The notes under the pieces are model-generated. The model was given only the letters and a program-made list of their open reading frames with translations, did not search any database and was not told the DNA's origin. A stretch of 64,000 nucleotides of DNA from a candidate division WOR-3 bacterium (lineage in GTDB: Bacteria > Hydrothermota > Tepidihabitantia > SM23-42 > JAOAFX01), in the NCBI GenBank assembly GCA_039802005.1, contig JBDRVV010000005.1, positions 1-64,000 of the forward strand, given 5' to 3'. This document shows, piece by piece, positions 8,469 to 16,807 of this stretch. A program made the translations under genes and the position numbers. The stretch's first letter is position 1, and the number at the start of each line of letters is the position of its first letter.

Positions 8469-9501
8469 AAGATTTGCGATAATTCTTGCAGGAGGACAGG
8501 GAGAAAGGTTCTGGCCCTTGAGTCAGCCGGACTTTCCCAAACAATTTATCAATATATTCCATAATAAACCATTGATAAATCAAACAATTGAACGAATCAG
8601 TGGCTATTTCAAAAAAAATGAGAGATTTTTAGTGATTCCCGAAGAACTGAGGGGCATAACAAAAAGATTTGTCGGGAACGAAAATCTTATCATTGAGCCG
8701 GCACGAAGAAATACCGCACCAGCAATATGCCTTTGTGCAATGTCGTTAAAAGAAAAATATGGTGATGGAATAATTCACATAATGCCTGCCGACCATATCA
8801 TTAAAGACAATAAGAAATTCATTGAATGTCTTAAATATGGAGAGGCGATGGCGGAAAAAGAATTTCTGGTTACCTACGGTATAGTACCTGAAAGACCCGA
8901 GACAGGCTATGGTTATATAAAAATCGGAAAAGAGATTGTTAAAGATAAAAGGCTCACTGGATTTTATGGTGAGGGGTTCACTGAAAAACCCTCAATCAAT
9001 AAAGCAAAAGAATATCTGAAATCCAAAAGATATTTATGGAATAGCGGAATATTTACCTATAGAATAAGCACGGTACTTAAAGAAATAAAGAAATTCGTTC
9101 CAGATGTCTATAATGGGGTAGAAAAATATTTAAAATTTAAAGACAAGAAATACTTTGAAAAAATTTCTGAAATATCAATAGATTATGGAATAATGGAAAA
9201 AAGTAATAAAATATGCGTAATAAAATCCGACTTTGGCTGGGATGATGTTGGGACCTATCTTGCCCTGGAGAGATATTTCATAAAAGACAAAAATGGCAAC
9301 ATCTTTTTAGGAGATATTTTGGGTCTTGAAACGAGTAATTCAATTATATATACTAATAGTGTCCCAGTCGGGGTCTTTGGAATAAATGGGCTTATTGTTG
9401 TGGCAAGCCCTAAGGGAGTCCTTGTATGCAAAAAGCAAAGGGCTCCGGAGTTAAAAAAACTTCTTTCTTTTTATAAGGAAAAGAAAAAAAGGAGGTTATG
9501 A
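8464..9501 (+). CDS. manC: Mannose-1-phosphate guanylyltransferase, ATT start
   Basis: Makes GDP-mannose from GTP and mannose 1-phosphate. The nucleotide-binding signature LAGGQGERFWPLS lies at residues 8-20 only if translation begins at ATT 8464. Starting at the first conventional codon (TTG 8518) removes it and would leave a dead enzyme. Other family marks are PADHII near 105, the ERPETGYGYI and GFTEKPS segments, WNSGIF near 180 and the FGWDDVGT loop near 255. At 345 residues this is the short form without the mannose-6-phosphate isomerase domain. It overlaps the DUF3108 gene by 3 bases (8466-8468) and the SPOR gene by 4. The product could feed the GT2 mannosyl transferase at 49 kb. Confidence 0.9.
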   Translation: MKRFAIILAGGQGERFWPLSQPDFPKQFINIFHNKPLINQTIERISGYFKKNERFLVIPEELRGITKRFVGNENLIIEPARRNTAPAICLCAMSLKEKYGDGIIHIMPADHIIKDNKKFIECLKYGEAMAEKEFLVTYGIVPERPETGYGYIKIGKEIVKDKRLTGFYGEGFTEKPSINKAKEYLKSKRYLWNSGIFTYRISTVLKEIKKFVPDVYNGVEKYLKFKDKKYFEKISEISIDYGIMEKSNKICVIKSDFGWDDVGTYLALERYFIKDKNGNIFLGDILGLETSNSIIYTNSVPVGVFGINGLIVVASPKGVLVCKKQRAPELKKLLSFYKEKKKRRL

Positions 9502-10154
9502 TGAAGAAGTTGCTGATATTGGGTGTTATTATGCTTTTTGTATTCTGTGCACCCAAAAAGACCACGGTAAAGACAGAGGGGCTGGAAGAAGTCGTTGTAT
9601 TTGGTGAAGAAGGAAAGAATATTTCTGAAGAACCGGTCTATCCAACCCCTGCGCCAGTACCCGCAACCCCTGCGCCAGTACCGGAAACCCCGGCACCAAC
9701 ACCCGAAGTCTCCGCGCCGCCAACAGAGGCACCTGCATTACCGCCCGCGATTGAAGAAACTCCTGCGCCCATGGAAGAAGTAACAATTGCCCCGCCTGTT
9801 CCCACACCAGTTGCACCATTGCCCATGGAAGAAGTAACAGCATTACCACCAATTCCTGCCCCTGCCCCCACCTATACACCCTCACCATCTCCATCGCCAT
9901 CAACCACACCTGCGTCAATTTATGGTTTCAGGGTTCAAATATTTGCCTCATCAACACAAAAAGGTGCTTCAAAGGTTGCTGACGATGCGCGAGGTCTATT
10001 TGGTGGTAAGGTATATATTGAGCACACCCCTCCATACTACAAAGTCCGCATTGGAGATTGCCTCACAAAGGAAGAAGCAGAATCTCTAAAAAATCTTGCA
10101 ATAAGTAAGGGTTTCAGGGGTGCATTTGTCGTTGAGACAATGATAAACCCTTAA
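9498..10154 (+). CDS. SPOR-domain lipoprotein with Pro-rich linker
   Basis: A 218-residue cell-envelope protein. The N-terminus carries a lipoprotein signal (hydrophobic run then LFVFC, Cys near 17). A proline/alanine/threonine-rich spacer at about 50-140 is followed by a C-terminal SPOR domain (GFRVQIFASS to the end). SPOR domains bind denuded septal peptidoglycan, so a role in division or wall remodelling is likely. ATG 9498 overlaps the manC stop; ATG 9501 has better spacing from AAAGGAGG and may be the real start. The proline repeats create long shadow frames on both strands. Confidence 0.88.
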   Translation: MMKKLLILGVIMLFVFCAPKKTTVKTEGLEEVVVFGEEGKNISEEPVYPTPAPVPATPAPVPETPAPTPEVSAPPTEAPALPPAIEETPAPMEEVTIAPPVPTPVAPLPMEEVTALPPIPAPAPTYTPSPSPSPSTTPASIYGFRVQIFASSTQKGASKVADDARGLFGGKVYIEHTPPYYKVRIGDCLTKEEAESLKNLAISKGFRGAFVVETMINP

Positions 10155-10167
10155 ACGGGAAGAGGAA

Positions 10168-10192
10168 TACAGGGGGTCAAAGACCCCCTGTA
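10168..10192. other. Perfect 11-bp stem-loop between SPOR gene and rdgB
   Basis: An 11-bp perfect stem (10168-10178 with 10182-10192) with an AAA loop, 14 bases after the SPOR stop and 8 bases before the rdgB ATG. There is no U-run on the plus strand, so it is a poor terminator there. It may stabilise the upstream message, attenuate rdgB, or be a short mobile palindrome. Confidence 0.7.
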
Positions 10193-10199
10193 TAAATTT

Positions 10200-10796
10200 A
10201 TGTTCCACATAGTTCTGGCAACAAGAAATCATAATAAGATTGAAGAAATAAATCAGATATTAAATTTAAATAAGGTTTTGTTGATTCCATATACACGCTT
10301 CATTGATCTGCACATTCCTGAACCAGGCGACACACTCATTGAGAACAGTTTATTAAAGGCAGAGTTCATCCATAGGATAATAAAACTTCCGGCGCTTGCT
10401 GATGATTCAGGATTATTTATTGAAGAATTGGATGGCGCACCCGGAGTTCTATCGTCAAGATATGAAGTGAATGATGAGAAAAGAATAGAAAGGGTTTTAA
10501 GGGAACTGGGAAAGGCAAAAAATAGACGGGCGTGGTTCCGCGCTGTATTTGTTTATTTTTACGATATAAATACATATAAAGTATTTGAAGGAGAGATTGA
10601 GGGGAGAATAACCTATGAACCAAGGGGGGAATGGGGATTTGGATACGATCCTATATTTATTCCAAAAGGGTATAGAAAAACCTTTGCTGAACTTGGGCCA
10701 TGGGTAAAAAATCGCATAAGCCATCGTGCAAGGGCATTAAAAAAATTCAAAAAATTTTTGCTCAAGAATTTTGCGCAGGAAATAGGCTCTGATTGA
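10200..10796 (+). CDS. rdgB: dITP/XTP pyrophosphatase (RdgB/HAM1)
   Basis: Hydrolyses non-canonical purine NTPs (dITP, XTP) to monophosphates to keep them out of DNA. The 198-residue protein has the family N-terminus LATRNHNKIEEI, the metal/substrate region ALADDSGLFIEELDGAPGVLSSRY around 66-90, and GFGYDPIFIP around 150, all as expected. No Shine-Dalgarno precedes the ATG and a strong stem-loop lies just upstream, so expression may be limited or initiated from a processed end. It is followed by holB, whose promoter begins right after the rdgB stop. Confidence 0.95.
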   Translation: MFHIVLATRNHNKIEEINQILNLNKVLLIPYTRFIDLHIPEPGDTLIENSLLKAEFIHRIIKLPALADDSGLFIEELDGAPGVLSSRYEVNDEKRIERVLRELGKAKNRRAWFRAVFVYFYDINTYKVFEGEIEGRITYEPRGEWGFGYDPIFIPKGYRKTFAELGPWVKNRISHRARALKKFKKFLLKNFAQEIGSD

Positions 10797-10799
10797 ATC

Positions 10800-10827
10800 T
10801 TGATTTAATAAAAAAATTTATTATAAT
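10800..10827 (+). promoter_or_regulatory. Promoter of holB (leaderless type)
   Basis: TTGATT at 10800-10805, 16-base spacer, TATAAT at 10822-10827. GTG 10833 follows after 5 bases and there is no Shine-Dalgarno. Confidence 0.78.
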
Positions 10828-10832
10828 AGTCT

Positions 10833-11771
10833 GTGGATTACCTTGATGAGATTATTGGGCAGGAAACAGCAAAAAAATTTATCCGCAACGCTCTAAAAAA
10901 AGATCAAATTTACAATCTACTACTTGCCGGTCCAAAAGGTGTTGGTAAAAGACAAACTGCGTTTGCCCTATCAAAAACACTCGGCTGTCCACCAAATTCG
11001 CCAAATTTTATGCTCATTGCACCGGTCCCACCAGGCACCAAGGAAGAAAAGATATTTGAATATATGAAAAATTATCTCCCTGAAAATACCGTTGTCCATC
11101 TTGATGATTCTTCATCTATTGTAATAAAACAGATAAGAACACTAATTGAATGGCTACTATTAATGCCCGCAAAAGGGACAAAGCGAATTGTTTTAATCCT
11201 TGAAGCAGACCGGATGAATGAAGAATCTGCAAATAGTTTTTTAAAAACACTTGAAGAACCACCAATAGATACATTATTCATTCTAACATCTTCCCGACCC
11301 GACTTTTTAATCCCTACAATTCGTTCACGATGTCAGATTGTAAAATTCAGTTATCTAAATAACACGCAAATAGAAAACATAATTTTCGAAGGAAAAGATA
11401 ATTTCTATCTCGGAAGTCCAGGAGAAATAATGTATCTTAGGGATAATAATATCTTTCCAATTGCAAGAGAAATCTTTAAAAAGGCACCCTTATCTACCGA
11501 GAGCGTAGCAAAATTGGCAAGAGAACTTGAGAACGAAAATCTTACTGACCTTTTCTATAGTCTGCTCCTTCTTTATCGTTCTGTATTTTACAAACAATTA
11601 AATCAATCAATATCAAAAGAACTGGAAATGGAAATTAACACAAAGGCACGGAGGGTTAGTATTGAGAAAATTATTAAAACTATTTTAATGCTCAACAGCT
11701 GTATAAATGTACTTGGGCACAATCCTAATTATTTAATTCTTTTATTCAATACCCTAATTAGACTACCTTAA
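10833..11771 (+). CDS. holB: DNA polymerase III delta'-like clamp-loader subunit
   Basis: An AAA+ protein of 312 residues in the delta'/gamma family that helps load the sliding clamp. Walker A is GPKGVGK at 33-39. The region EADRMNEESANSFLKTLEEPP, split across residues about 125-145, and the SRC motif (IRSRCQ) are typical of clamp loaders. The zinc-binding cysteines of many delta' and gamma proteins are not visible. It starts with GTG 5 bases after a strong -10, so the message is probably leaderless. It leads a three-gene operon with the Mut7-C and SpoIID-like genes. Confidence 0.88.
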   Translation: MDYLDEIIGQETAKKFIRNALKKDQIYNLLLAGPKGVGKRQTAFALSKTLGCPPNSPNFMLIAPVPPGTKEEKIFEYMKNYLPENTVVHLDDSSSIVIKQIRTLIEWLLLMPAKGTKRIVLILEADRMNEESANSFLKTLEEPPIDTLFILTSSRPDFLIPTIRSRCQIVKFSYLNNTQIENIIFEGKDNFYLGSPGEIMYLRDNNIFPIAREIFKKAPLSTESVAKLARELENENLTDLFYSLLLLYRSVFYKQLNQSISKELEMEINTKARRVSIEKIIKTILMLNSCINVLGHNPNYLILLFNTLIRLP

Positions 11772-11776
11772 AACAT

Positions 11777-12214
11777 ATGAAATTTATTTGCAATGGTATG
11801 CTCGGTAAATTATGTAAATATTTGAGAATCTGCGGGATTGATACACTCTATTCCAACGAAGGGATAAAATCATTGATTCTGGCGAAAAAAGAAAATAGAA
11901 TTTTTTTAACAAGAAATCTAAAATTAAAGGAAAAAGAAGGTGTATTTTTTGTTGAATCCGAAATTTTATCTAACCAGTTAAGAGTAGTTATCAAACATTT
12001 TAATCTTGCAGATCAGTTACATTTTTTTTCGCGCTGTCTTCGTTGCAATGAACTTTTGATAAATGTAATGAAAGAAGATATAAAAAATTTTATTCCTTTT
12101 TATACATACAAAAATTTTAATGAATTTGCCCGGTGTCCAAAATGTCAACGCATCTACTGGAAGGGAAGCCATTACAAGAAAATGATTCAGACTATAAACA
12201 ATTTAATTGGTTAA
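11777..12214 (+). CDS. Mut7-C RNAse domain protein (PIN-like plus Zn ribbon)
   Basis: A 145-residue protein of the Mut7-C family. The first part is a PIN-like fold (MLGKLCKYLRICGIDT; LTRNLKL), and the second a zinc ribbon with C87/C90 and C120/C123. The family is widespread in archaea and deep-branching bacteria and is predicted, but not well proven, to be an RNase. It starts 5 bases after holB with no clear Shine-Dalgarno. Its stop codon lies in an 8-bp repeat that also supplies the next start. Confidence 0.88.
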   Translation: MKFICNGMLGKLCKYLRICGIDTLYSNEGIKSLILAKKENRIFLTRNLKLKEKEGVFFVESEILSNQLRVVIKHFNLADQLHFFSRCLRCNELLINVMKEDIKNFIPFYTYKNFNEFARCPKCQRIYWKGSHYKKMIQTINNLIG

Positions 12215-12232
12215 ATGGTTAAATGGTTAAAT
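12207..12232. repeat. 8-bp tandem repeat across a stop/start junction
   Basis: Three copies of GGTTAAAT. The first contains the stop of the Mut7-C gene and the ATG of the SpoIID-like gene (12215) is formed by the junction of the first two units. Since 8 is not a multiple of three, gain or loss of a unit would change the frame relation. Confidence 0.85.
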
Positions 12233-13315
12233 ATAACTATTTTCTGTGGATTATTTGTTAATTGTATTTCTTATATACAGCCACAAAAATCTCCACACTT
12301 AATCCGTGTTGCCATAATCACTGGTTTAGATTCTGTTAATGTAAGTGGAATTAAAGGAGAACAATATCTTGAAAACTATAAAATAAAATTAAACGATAAT
12401 TTCCCTGTTTTTTTAAAACCTTTTGAAAATAAAGTAAAAGTCAATAATAAATTTTATTATGGAAACTTAGAGATAAAAAAAATGGATAATAAAATCTGGG
12501 TTATTAATGTTCTTGATATTGAAGATTATTTAAAAGGAGTTGTGCCCTGCGAAATCGGTAAGATAAATCCGCGATTGATTGAGGCGGCAAAGGCTCAAAC
12601 AATTGCTGCTCGCACCTATGCATATAGCCATTTAAATCAATATGCAAATCTCGGCTTTGACCTTTATGCAACAGTAAAAGACCAGGTTTATCAAGGTATC
12701 TCAGTTGAAGACACATTGATTAATAGTGCAATCTCAAAAACAAAGAGCCTCGTCTTAACTTACCAGGGTAAACCGATTGATGCAAAATACCATTCAACCT
12801 GTGGGGGTTATACCGCTGATTTCAATGACGCCTGGAATGGGAACCCGGTTTCTTATTTAAAAAGTGTCAAATGTGGATTCTGCAATGACAGTCCGCATTC
12901 TTATTGGAAAAAAGAATTTAACAAAAAAGATTTTTTTAAAATTTTAAGAAAAAATCTTTACGGAATGGGCATTGCAATTTCTGATACTGAATTGATAAGG
13001 AGTTTGAAATTCAAAAGGAACATAAAGAGTAAAAGGATTGTTGAAGTAATTATAACCACCGATAAGAAAGATTATAAAATCCCTGCCTACAATATTCGAC
13101 GTTTATTTGGTTCAGAAAAAGATCCTGGTGGGTTATTGAAATCAAGTAATTTTAATATCTATATTAAAGATAATAAAATAATACTTGAAGGTAAAGGATA
13201 TGGTCATGGAGTAGGAATGTGTCAATTCGGTGCCATGGGGATGGCGAAGAATGGTAAAAATTTTAAAGAAATTTTAAAACATTATTATCCCGGAACAAAA
13301 ATAAGTCGTTTCTGA
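12215..13315 (+). CDS. SpoIID/LytB-like peptidoglycan lytic transglycosylase
   Basis: A 366-residue envelope protein of the SpoIID/LytB family, which cleaves glycan strands lacking stem peptides. A hydrophobic N-terminus ends in FVNC (Cys17), a probable lipobox. The catalytic Glu is probably E113 in VVPCEIG, followed by the AKAQTIAARTYA signature, the STCGGYT segment and a C-terminal GYGHGVGMCQFGAMGMA signature. In non-sporulating bacteria the family acts in wall turnover. The start lies in the 8-bp repeat directly after the Mut7-C stop and has no Shine-Dalgarno, so translation is probably coupled. Confidence 0.9.
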   Translation: MVKWLNITIFCGLFVNCISYIQPQKSPHLIRVAIITGLDSVNVSGIKGEQYLENYKIKLNDNFPVFLKPFENKVKVNNKFYYGNLEIKKMDNKIWVINVLDIEDYLKGVVPCEIGKINPRLIEAAKAQTIAARTYAYSHLNQYANLGFDLYATVKDQVYQGISVEDTLINSAISKTKSLVLTYQGKPIDAKYHSTCGGYTADFNDAWNGNPVSYLKSVKCGFCNDSPHSYWKKEFNKKDFFKILRKNLYGMGIAISDTELIRSLKFKRNIKSKRIVEVIITTDKKDYKIPAYNIRRLFGSEKDPGGLLKSSNFNIYIKDNKIILEGKGYGHGVGMCQFGAMGMAKNGKNFKEILKHYYPGTKISRF

Positions 13316-13379
13316 ATATCTCTAAAAATTAAACCCGTTCCGGTTGCTATCACTCTTGTTATCTGTGTTTAGATTGGAC

Positions 13380-13407
13380 TTGACTTATTATAAAAAAGGG
13401 CTATAAT
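13380..13407 (+). promoter_or_regulatory. Promoter of the slipin-to-nadD operon
   Basis: TTGACT at 13380-13385, 16-base spacer, TATAAT at 13402-13407. AAGGAGG lies at 13420-13426 and ATG at 13431, so this is a led transcript. Confidence 0.85.
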
Positions 13408-13430
13408 ATAGCAATATTTAAGGAGGTTAA

Positions 13431-14180
13431 ATGGGAATAACGACCATATTAATAGTTGTTTTGATCTTAATTGTTTTAAGTGCAATTAAAGTCTTAAGGG
13501 AATATGAAAGGGCGGTCATTTTCAGGTTGGGAAGATTTATTGGTGTTAAAGGACCGGGAATTTTCATACTTTGGCCCGGAATTGATAAGATGGTGAAGGT
13601 ATCTTTAAGGGTTGTGACAATGGATGTTGCACCACAGGATGTGATAACAAAGGATAATATATCAGTGAAGGTCAATGCAGTGGCTTATTTCAGGGTTTTT
13701 GATGCAGCAAAGGCGGTTATAGAAGTTGAAGATTATCTATATGCCACAAGCCAGATTGCCCAGACCACATTAAGAAGTGTCCTTGGTGAATATGAACTTG
13801 ATGATTTATTAACCGAGCGGGAAAAGATAAATATGAGACTACAAAAGATAATTGATGAACATACCGATCCCTGGGGTATAAAGGTTTCAACCGTTGAGAT
13901 CAAGCACGTAGATATTCCTCAGGAAATGCAAAGGGCAATCGCACGCCAGGCAGAAGCAGAACGGGAGCGTCGCGCGAAAATTATCCACGCTGAAGGCGAA
14001 TTACAAGCAGCAGAAAAATTGAATAAGGCAGCAGAAATCATTGGACAGACACCGACCGGAATTCAATTGAGGTTCTTACAGACATTGACCGAGGTTGCAA
14101 CGGAAAAGAATTCTACCACAATATTTCCAATACCGATAGATCTCTTTTCGCCGTTTATAAAAAAAATGAGTGAAAAATAG
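13431..14180 (+). CDS. Slipin / SPFH-domain (stomatin-like) membrane protein
   Basis: A 249-residue prohibitin/stomatin homologue. An N-terminal hydrophobic anchor ([14 protein letters not shown]) is followed by the SPFH domain starting [12 protein letters not shown]. An Ala/Glu-rich coiled coil follows ([19 protein letters not shown]) and the tail ends FSPFIKK. Slipins form ring scaffolds at the membrane and often regulate proteases. The usual partner NfeD protease is not adjacent. First gene of a tightly spaced operon; a near-consensus Shine-Dalgarno precedes the ATG. Confidence 0.93.
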   Translation: MGITTILIVVLILIVLSAIKVLREYERAVIFRLGRFIGVKGPGIFILWPGIDKMVKVSLRVVTMDVAPQDVITKDNISVKVNAVAYFRVFDAAKAVIEVEDYLYATSQIAQTTLRSVLGEYELDDLLTEREKINMRLQKIIDEHTDPWGIKVSTVEIKHVDIPQEMQRAIARQAEAERERRAKIIHAEGELQAAEKLNKAAEIIGQTPTGIQLRFLQTLTEVATEKNSTTIFPIPIDLFSPFIKKMSEK

Positions 14181-14189
14181 TAAAGCATA

Positions 14190-14681
14190 ATGGTCTGTCT
14201 GTATCAACAAGAAGGTTTAGAATTTTCGGAATTGGTTGGTGATATTCTAAAAAAACAATTCAATCTATCCGTAATGCGTTCTAAAGAGTTCAGAATAAAA
14301 TCCGAGACATTCAATCCATTGAGAGATCAGTACGAAGCATCAAGAATAATTGACTCACTTATGGATTGTTACGATAAAAGCTGTGATAAACATTTGGTCA
14401 TAGTAGACGTTGATATCTATACCCCGAGATTTAATTTTATATTTGGACTTGCCGATGTTCAGAGAAAAGTGGCGATCGTTTCTATTCATCGTCTTTCAAT
14501 AAATGGTTTATTAAAAGAAAGGCTGGCAAAGGAGGTTGTTCACGAAATCGGACACATTCTTGGTTTAAACCACTGTTCAATTCCAACCTGTGTTATGTAT
14601 TTTTCAAATACAATTGCTGATACAGACAGAAAGGGGATTGATTTGTGTGAAGAATGCAGGAGGAAAATTGAAGGGATATAA
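14190..14681 (+). CDS. Archaemetzincin (AmzA-like zinc metalloprotease)
   Basis: A 163-residue protein with the complete archaemetzincin motif. HEIGHILGLNHC at 118-129 gives three His ligands and a catalytic Glu. It is followed by C134, the Met-turn-like VMYFSN, and C153/C156 of the structural zinc site. The family is common in archaea and scattered in bacteria, and its natural substrates are unknown. It lacks a leader, so it is probably cytoplasmic. It lies 9 bases after slipin and overlaps the next gene by 14 bases. Confidence 0.92.
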   Translation: MVCLYQQEGLEFSELVGDILKKQFNLSVMRSKEFRIKSETFNPLRDQYEASRIIDSLMDCYDKSCDKHLVIVDVDIYTPRFNFIFGLADVQRKVAIVSIHRLSINGLLKERLAKEVVHEIGHILGLNHCSIPTCVMYFSNTIADTDRKGIDLCEECRRKIEGI

Positions 14682-15777
14682 ACTTTTTACACCAGGGCCA
14701 ATTGATATACCTGAAGATGTTCTTCAGGCAACTGCCCACAAATGTATTTATCACAGAGAGGATAAATTCCGAGTTCTAATGAATGATATTACCGATATGT
14801 TAAAAAAGGTCGTAGATTGTCATTACAGAATTTATCTTTTGACTTCTTCTGGTACAGGAGCAATGGAATCTTCATATGTAAATGTAGTCTCTTCTTCAGA
14901 TGAATTGGTCGTTGCTGTTTGTGGCAAATTCGGAGAAAGGTGGGTTGAACTTGCCCAAAGTTATGGTAAAAAGCCAATAATCATAAGACAGGAATTTGGA
15001 AAACCTGTTACACCAGAAATGATTGAGCATGGTTTGAAACAAACAAAGAGACCACCACTTGTTTTTACGACCCTAACTGAAACCTCTACGGGCGTAGTAA
15101 ATGATATAAAAGCAATAAATGAAGTGGTAAAGAAATATGAAGGTTATCTTATTGTCGATGGTGTTGCAGGCATTGGAGCCGACCCTTTTTATTTGGATAA
15201 ATGGAATGTGGATGTCATTGCGGGTGCCTCGCAGAAGGCATTGATGGCGCCTCCGGGGATTGCATTTGTTGGAATATCACAGCGCGTATTTGAAAAGATC
15301 AAAAATTCTGATACCCCGAAATATTATTTTGATTTTAAATTGTACGAAAAATTTCTGGAAAAAGGACAGACCCCCTGGACACCCGCAATCACAGTTTTAT
15401 ATGGGTTGAAAAAGGGATTAGAAAAAATCACAAAGATGGGGATAGAAGAAAATTTCAGACATCATCAGAAAATGTCTGAATATGTTCGCAAACGGGTCAA
15501 AAAAATGGGTTATGAGTTATTTTCGGAAAGCCCATCCAATGGATTGACTGTGATAAAAATGCCTGATGGATTGGATAGCACTGAGATAATAAAAGAATGC
15601 AAAGAAAAATATGGAATTCTTTTTGCCAATGGCCAGGGCGAGATGAAAGGAAAGATATTGCGTATAGGCCATATGGGAAATTATACTATTAATAAATTAA
15701 GCAAGGTCATAGATATTCTTGAAATGGTAATGGCAAAAAGAATTAAAAATAAGCGGAGTTCGTCTAAACTCCGGTGA
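14668..15777 (+). CDS. Class V aminotransferase (alanine-glyoxylate/serine type)
   Basis: A 369-residue PLP enzyme of the serine-pyruvate/alanine-glyoxylate family. It has the TPGPIDIPEDV N-terminus, a glycine/serine loop LTSSGTGAMESS, VDGVAGIGADP for the cofactor Asp and K190 in GASQKALM as Schiff-base lysine. The start is TTG 14668, with AGGAGG four bases before it; the longer open frame to 14590 is simply inside archaemetzincin. With SerA at 21.6 kb it might supply the transamination step of serine synthesis, as has been suggested for relatives in other thermophiles, but this is inference. Confidence 0.88.
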   Translation: MKGYKLFTPGPIDIPEDVLQATAHKCIYHREDKFRVLMNDITDMLKKVVDCHYRIYLLTSSGTGAMESSYVNVVSSSDELVVAVCGKFGERWVELAQSYGKKPIIIRQEFGKPVTPEMIEHGLKQTKRPPLVFTTLTETSTGVVNDIKAINEVVKKYEGYLIVDGVAGIGADPFYLDKWNVDVIAGASQKALMAPPGIAFVGISQRVFEKIKNSDTPKYYFDFKLYEKFLEKGQTPWTPAITVLYGLKKGLEKITKMGIEENFRHHQKMSEYVRKRVKKMGYELFSESPSNGLTVIKMPDGLDSTEIIKECKEKYGILFANGQGEMKGKILRIGHMGNYTINKLSKVIDILEMVMAKRIKNKRSSSKLR

Positions 15778-15790
15778 GGAGGGCAGAAAA

Positions 15791-16795
15791 ATGAATCGTT
15801 ATATTAAACTTGGATACGAAGGTATTGAACTTGAATTGCCAGTTCATGCCCTCTATCTTTATAAAGACGAAAAACAACTCCTTGAAAATATCAAACCTCT
15901 TATAAAAGAAGGAGTAGAGCGCAAAGAGCGTTGTGTTTACATAGGTAAAGAACCATGCATTAAAGAATTAAAAAGTGAATTCAAAAATCAGATTATGATT
16001 GTAGAAGAAATTATGGAGGCATCGCTCTTTCTTCCTTGGTTGAAAAATGAATATGATAAATTGATAAAAGGACACCAGGGAATGCGCGTCTTCGTTGAAA
16101 GCACTCCGGATTTTTTAACCTTTGAAGAATTACTTGATGACTTTAACACCCAGCCTGATTTAAAATTATTTGTTTTATGCCAATATCGGATTGAGAAGGT
16201 AAGTTCTCATGATGTCCTTGAGATATTAAAAAATCATCCCTATGTATTTGTGGAACATTTGTTAAAACCAAATTGTTTCTACTCACGGGTCAAACATCGA
16301 ATTTGGCTTGATCCATTGACCGGAATATTCAATCGCAGGTATTTTGAAAATCAATTGAGCAAGGAATTGCAGAGGGCATCAAGATATGAACACTCGCTTT
16401 CAATTTTATTCCTGGATATAGATAAATTTAAAAAAGTAAATGATGAATTTGGGCACCAAGTCGGCGACCAGGTATTACTTGAACTGGCTCAACTCCTTGA
16501 AAGAAATTTGAGGAGTGTAGATGTGATTGCGCGATATGGTGGTGATGAATTTATTATTCTTCTACCTGAAACAAAAAAGGAAGCAGCATATAAAACTGCA
16601 AACCGGATACTTTACGCAATCCAGCAATATGACTTTTTTAAAAATCATCCAAAGATAAAAGATTTAGGCGTCTCTATCGGAATAGCATCCTTTCCTGATG
16701 ACGCAGGTGGTACTTATGAATTGATAAAAAAGGCTGATATTGCGCTTTATAAGGCAAAGGAAAGAGGTGGTAATCAGATTATGGCGTTTATGTAA
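15791..16795 (+). CDS. MEDS-GGDEF diguanylate cyclase
   Basis: A 334-residue soluble protein. Residues 1-165 resemble the MEDS/DcmR sensory domain (YKDEKQLLENIKPLIKEGVERKE, split here as a long helical start). Residues 170-334 form a GGDEF domain with an intact RYGGDEF at about 248-254. RSVD five residues before GGDEF is a canonical inhibitory I-site. It should make cyclic di-GMP under product inhibition. GAGGAGGG precedes the ATG. Cotranscription with divIVA and bamD suggests coordination with envelope growth; the HD-GYP at 4.9 kb could degrade the product. Confidence 0.92.
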   Translation: MNRYIKLGYEGIELELPVHALYLYKDEKQLLENIKPLIKEGVERKERCVYIGKEPCIKELKSEFKNQIMIVEEIMEASLFLPWLKNEYDKLIKGHQGMRVFVESTPDFLTFEELLDDFNTQPDLKLFVLCQYRIEKVSSHDVLEILKNHPYVFVEHLLKPNCFYSRVKHRIWLDPLTGIFNRRYFENQLSKELQRASRYEHSLSILFLDIDKFKKVNDEFGHQVGDQVLLELAQLLERNLRSVDVIARYGGDEFIILLPETKKEAAYKTANRILYAIQQYDFFKNHPKIKDLGVSIGIASFPDDAGGTYELIKKADIALYKAKERGGNQIMAFM

Positions 16796-16807
16796 TAAGG
16801 AGGTATT

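Noticed and set aside
9529-9918. Long minus-strand frames opposite the SPOR gene
   Set aside because: They mirror the Pro/Ala/Thr-rich linker of the real gene and have low-complexity, Gly/Val-rich content.
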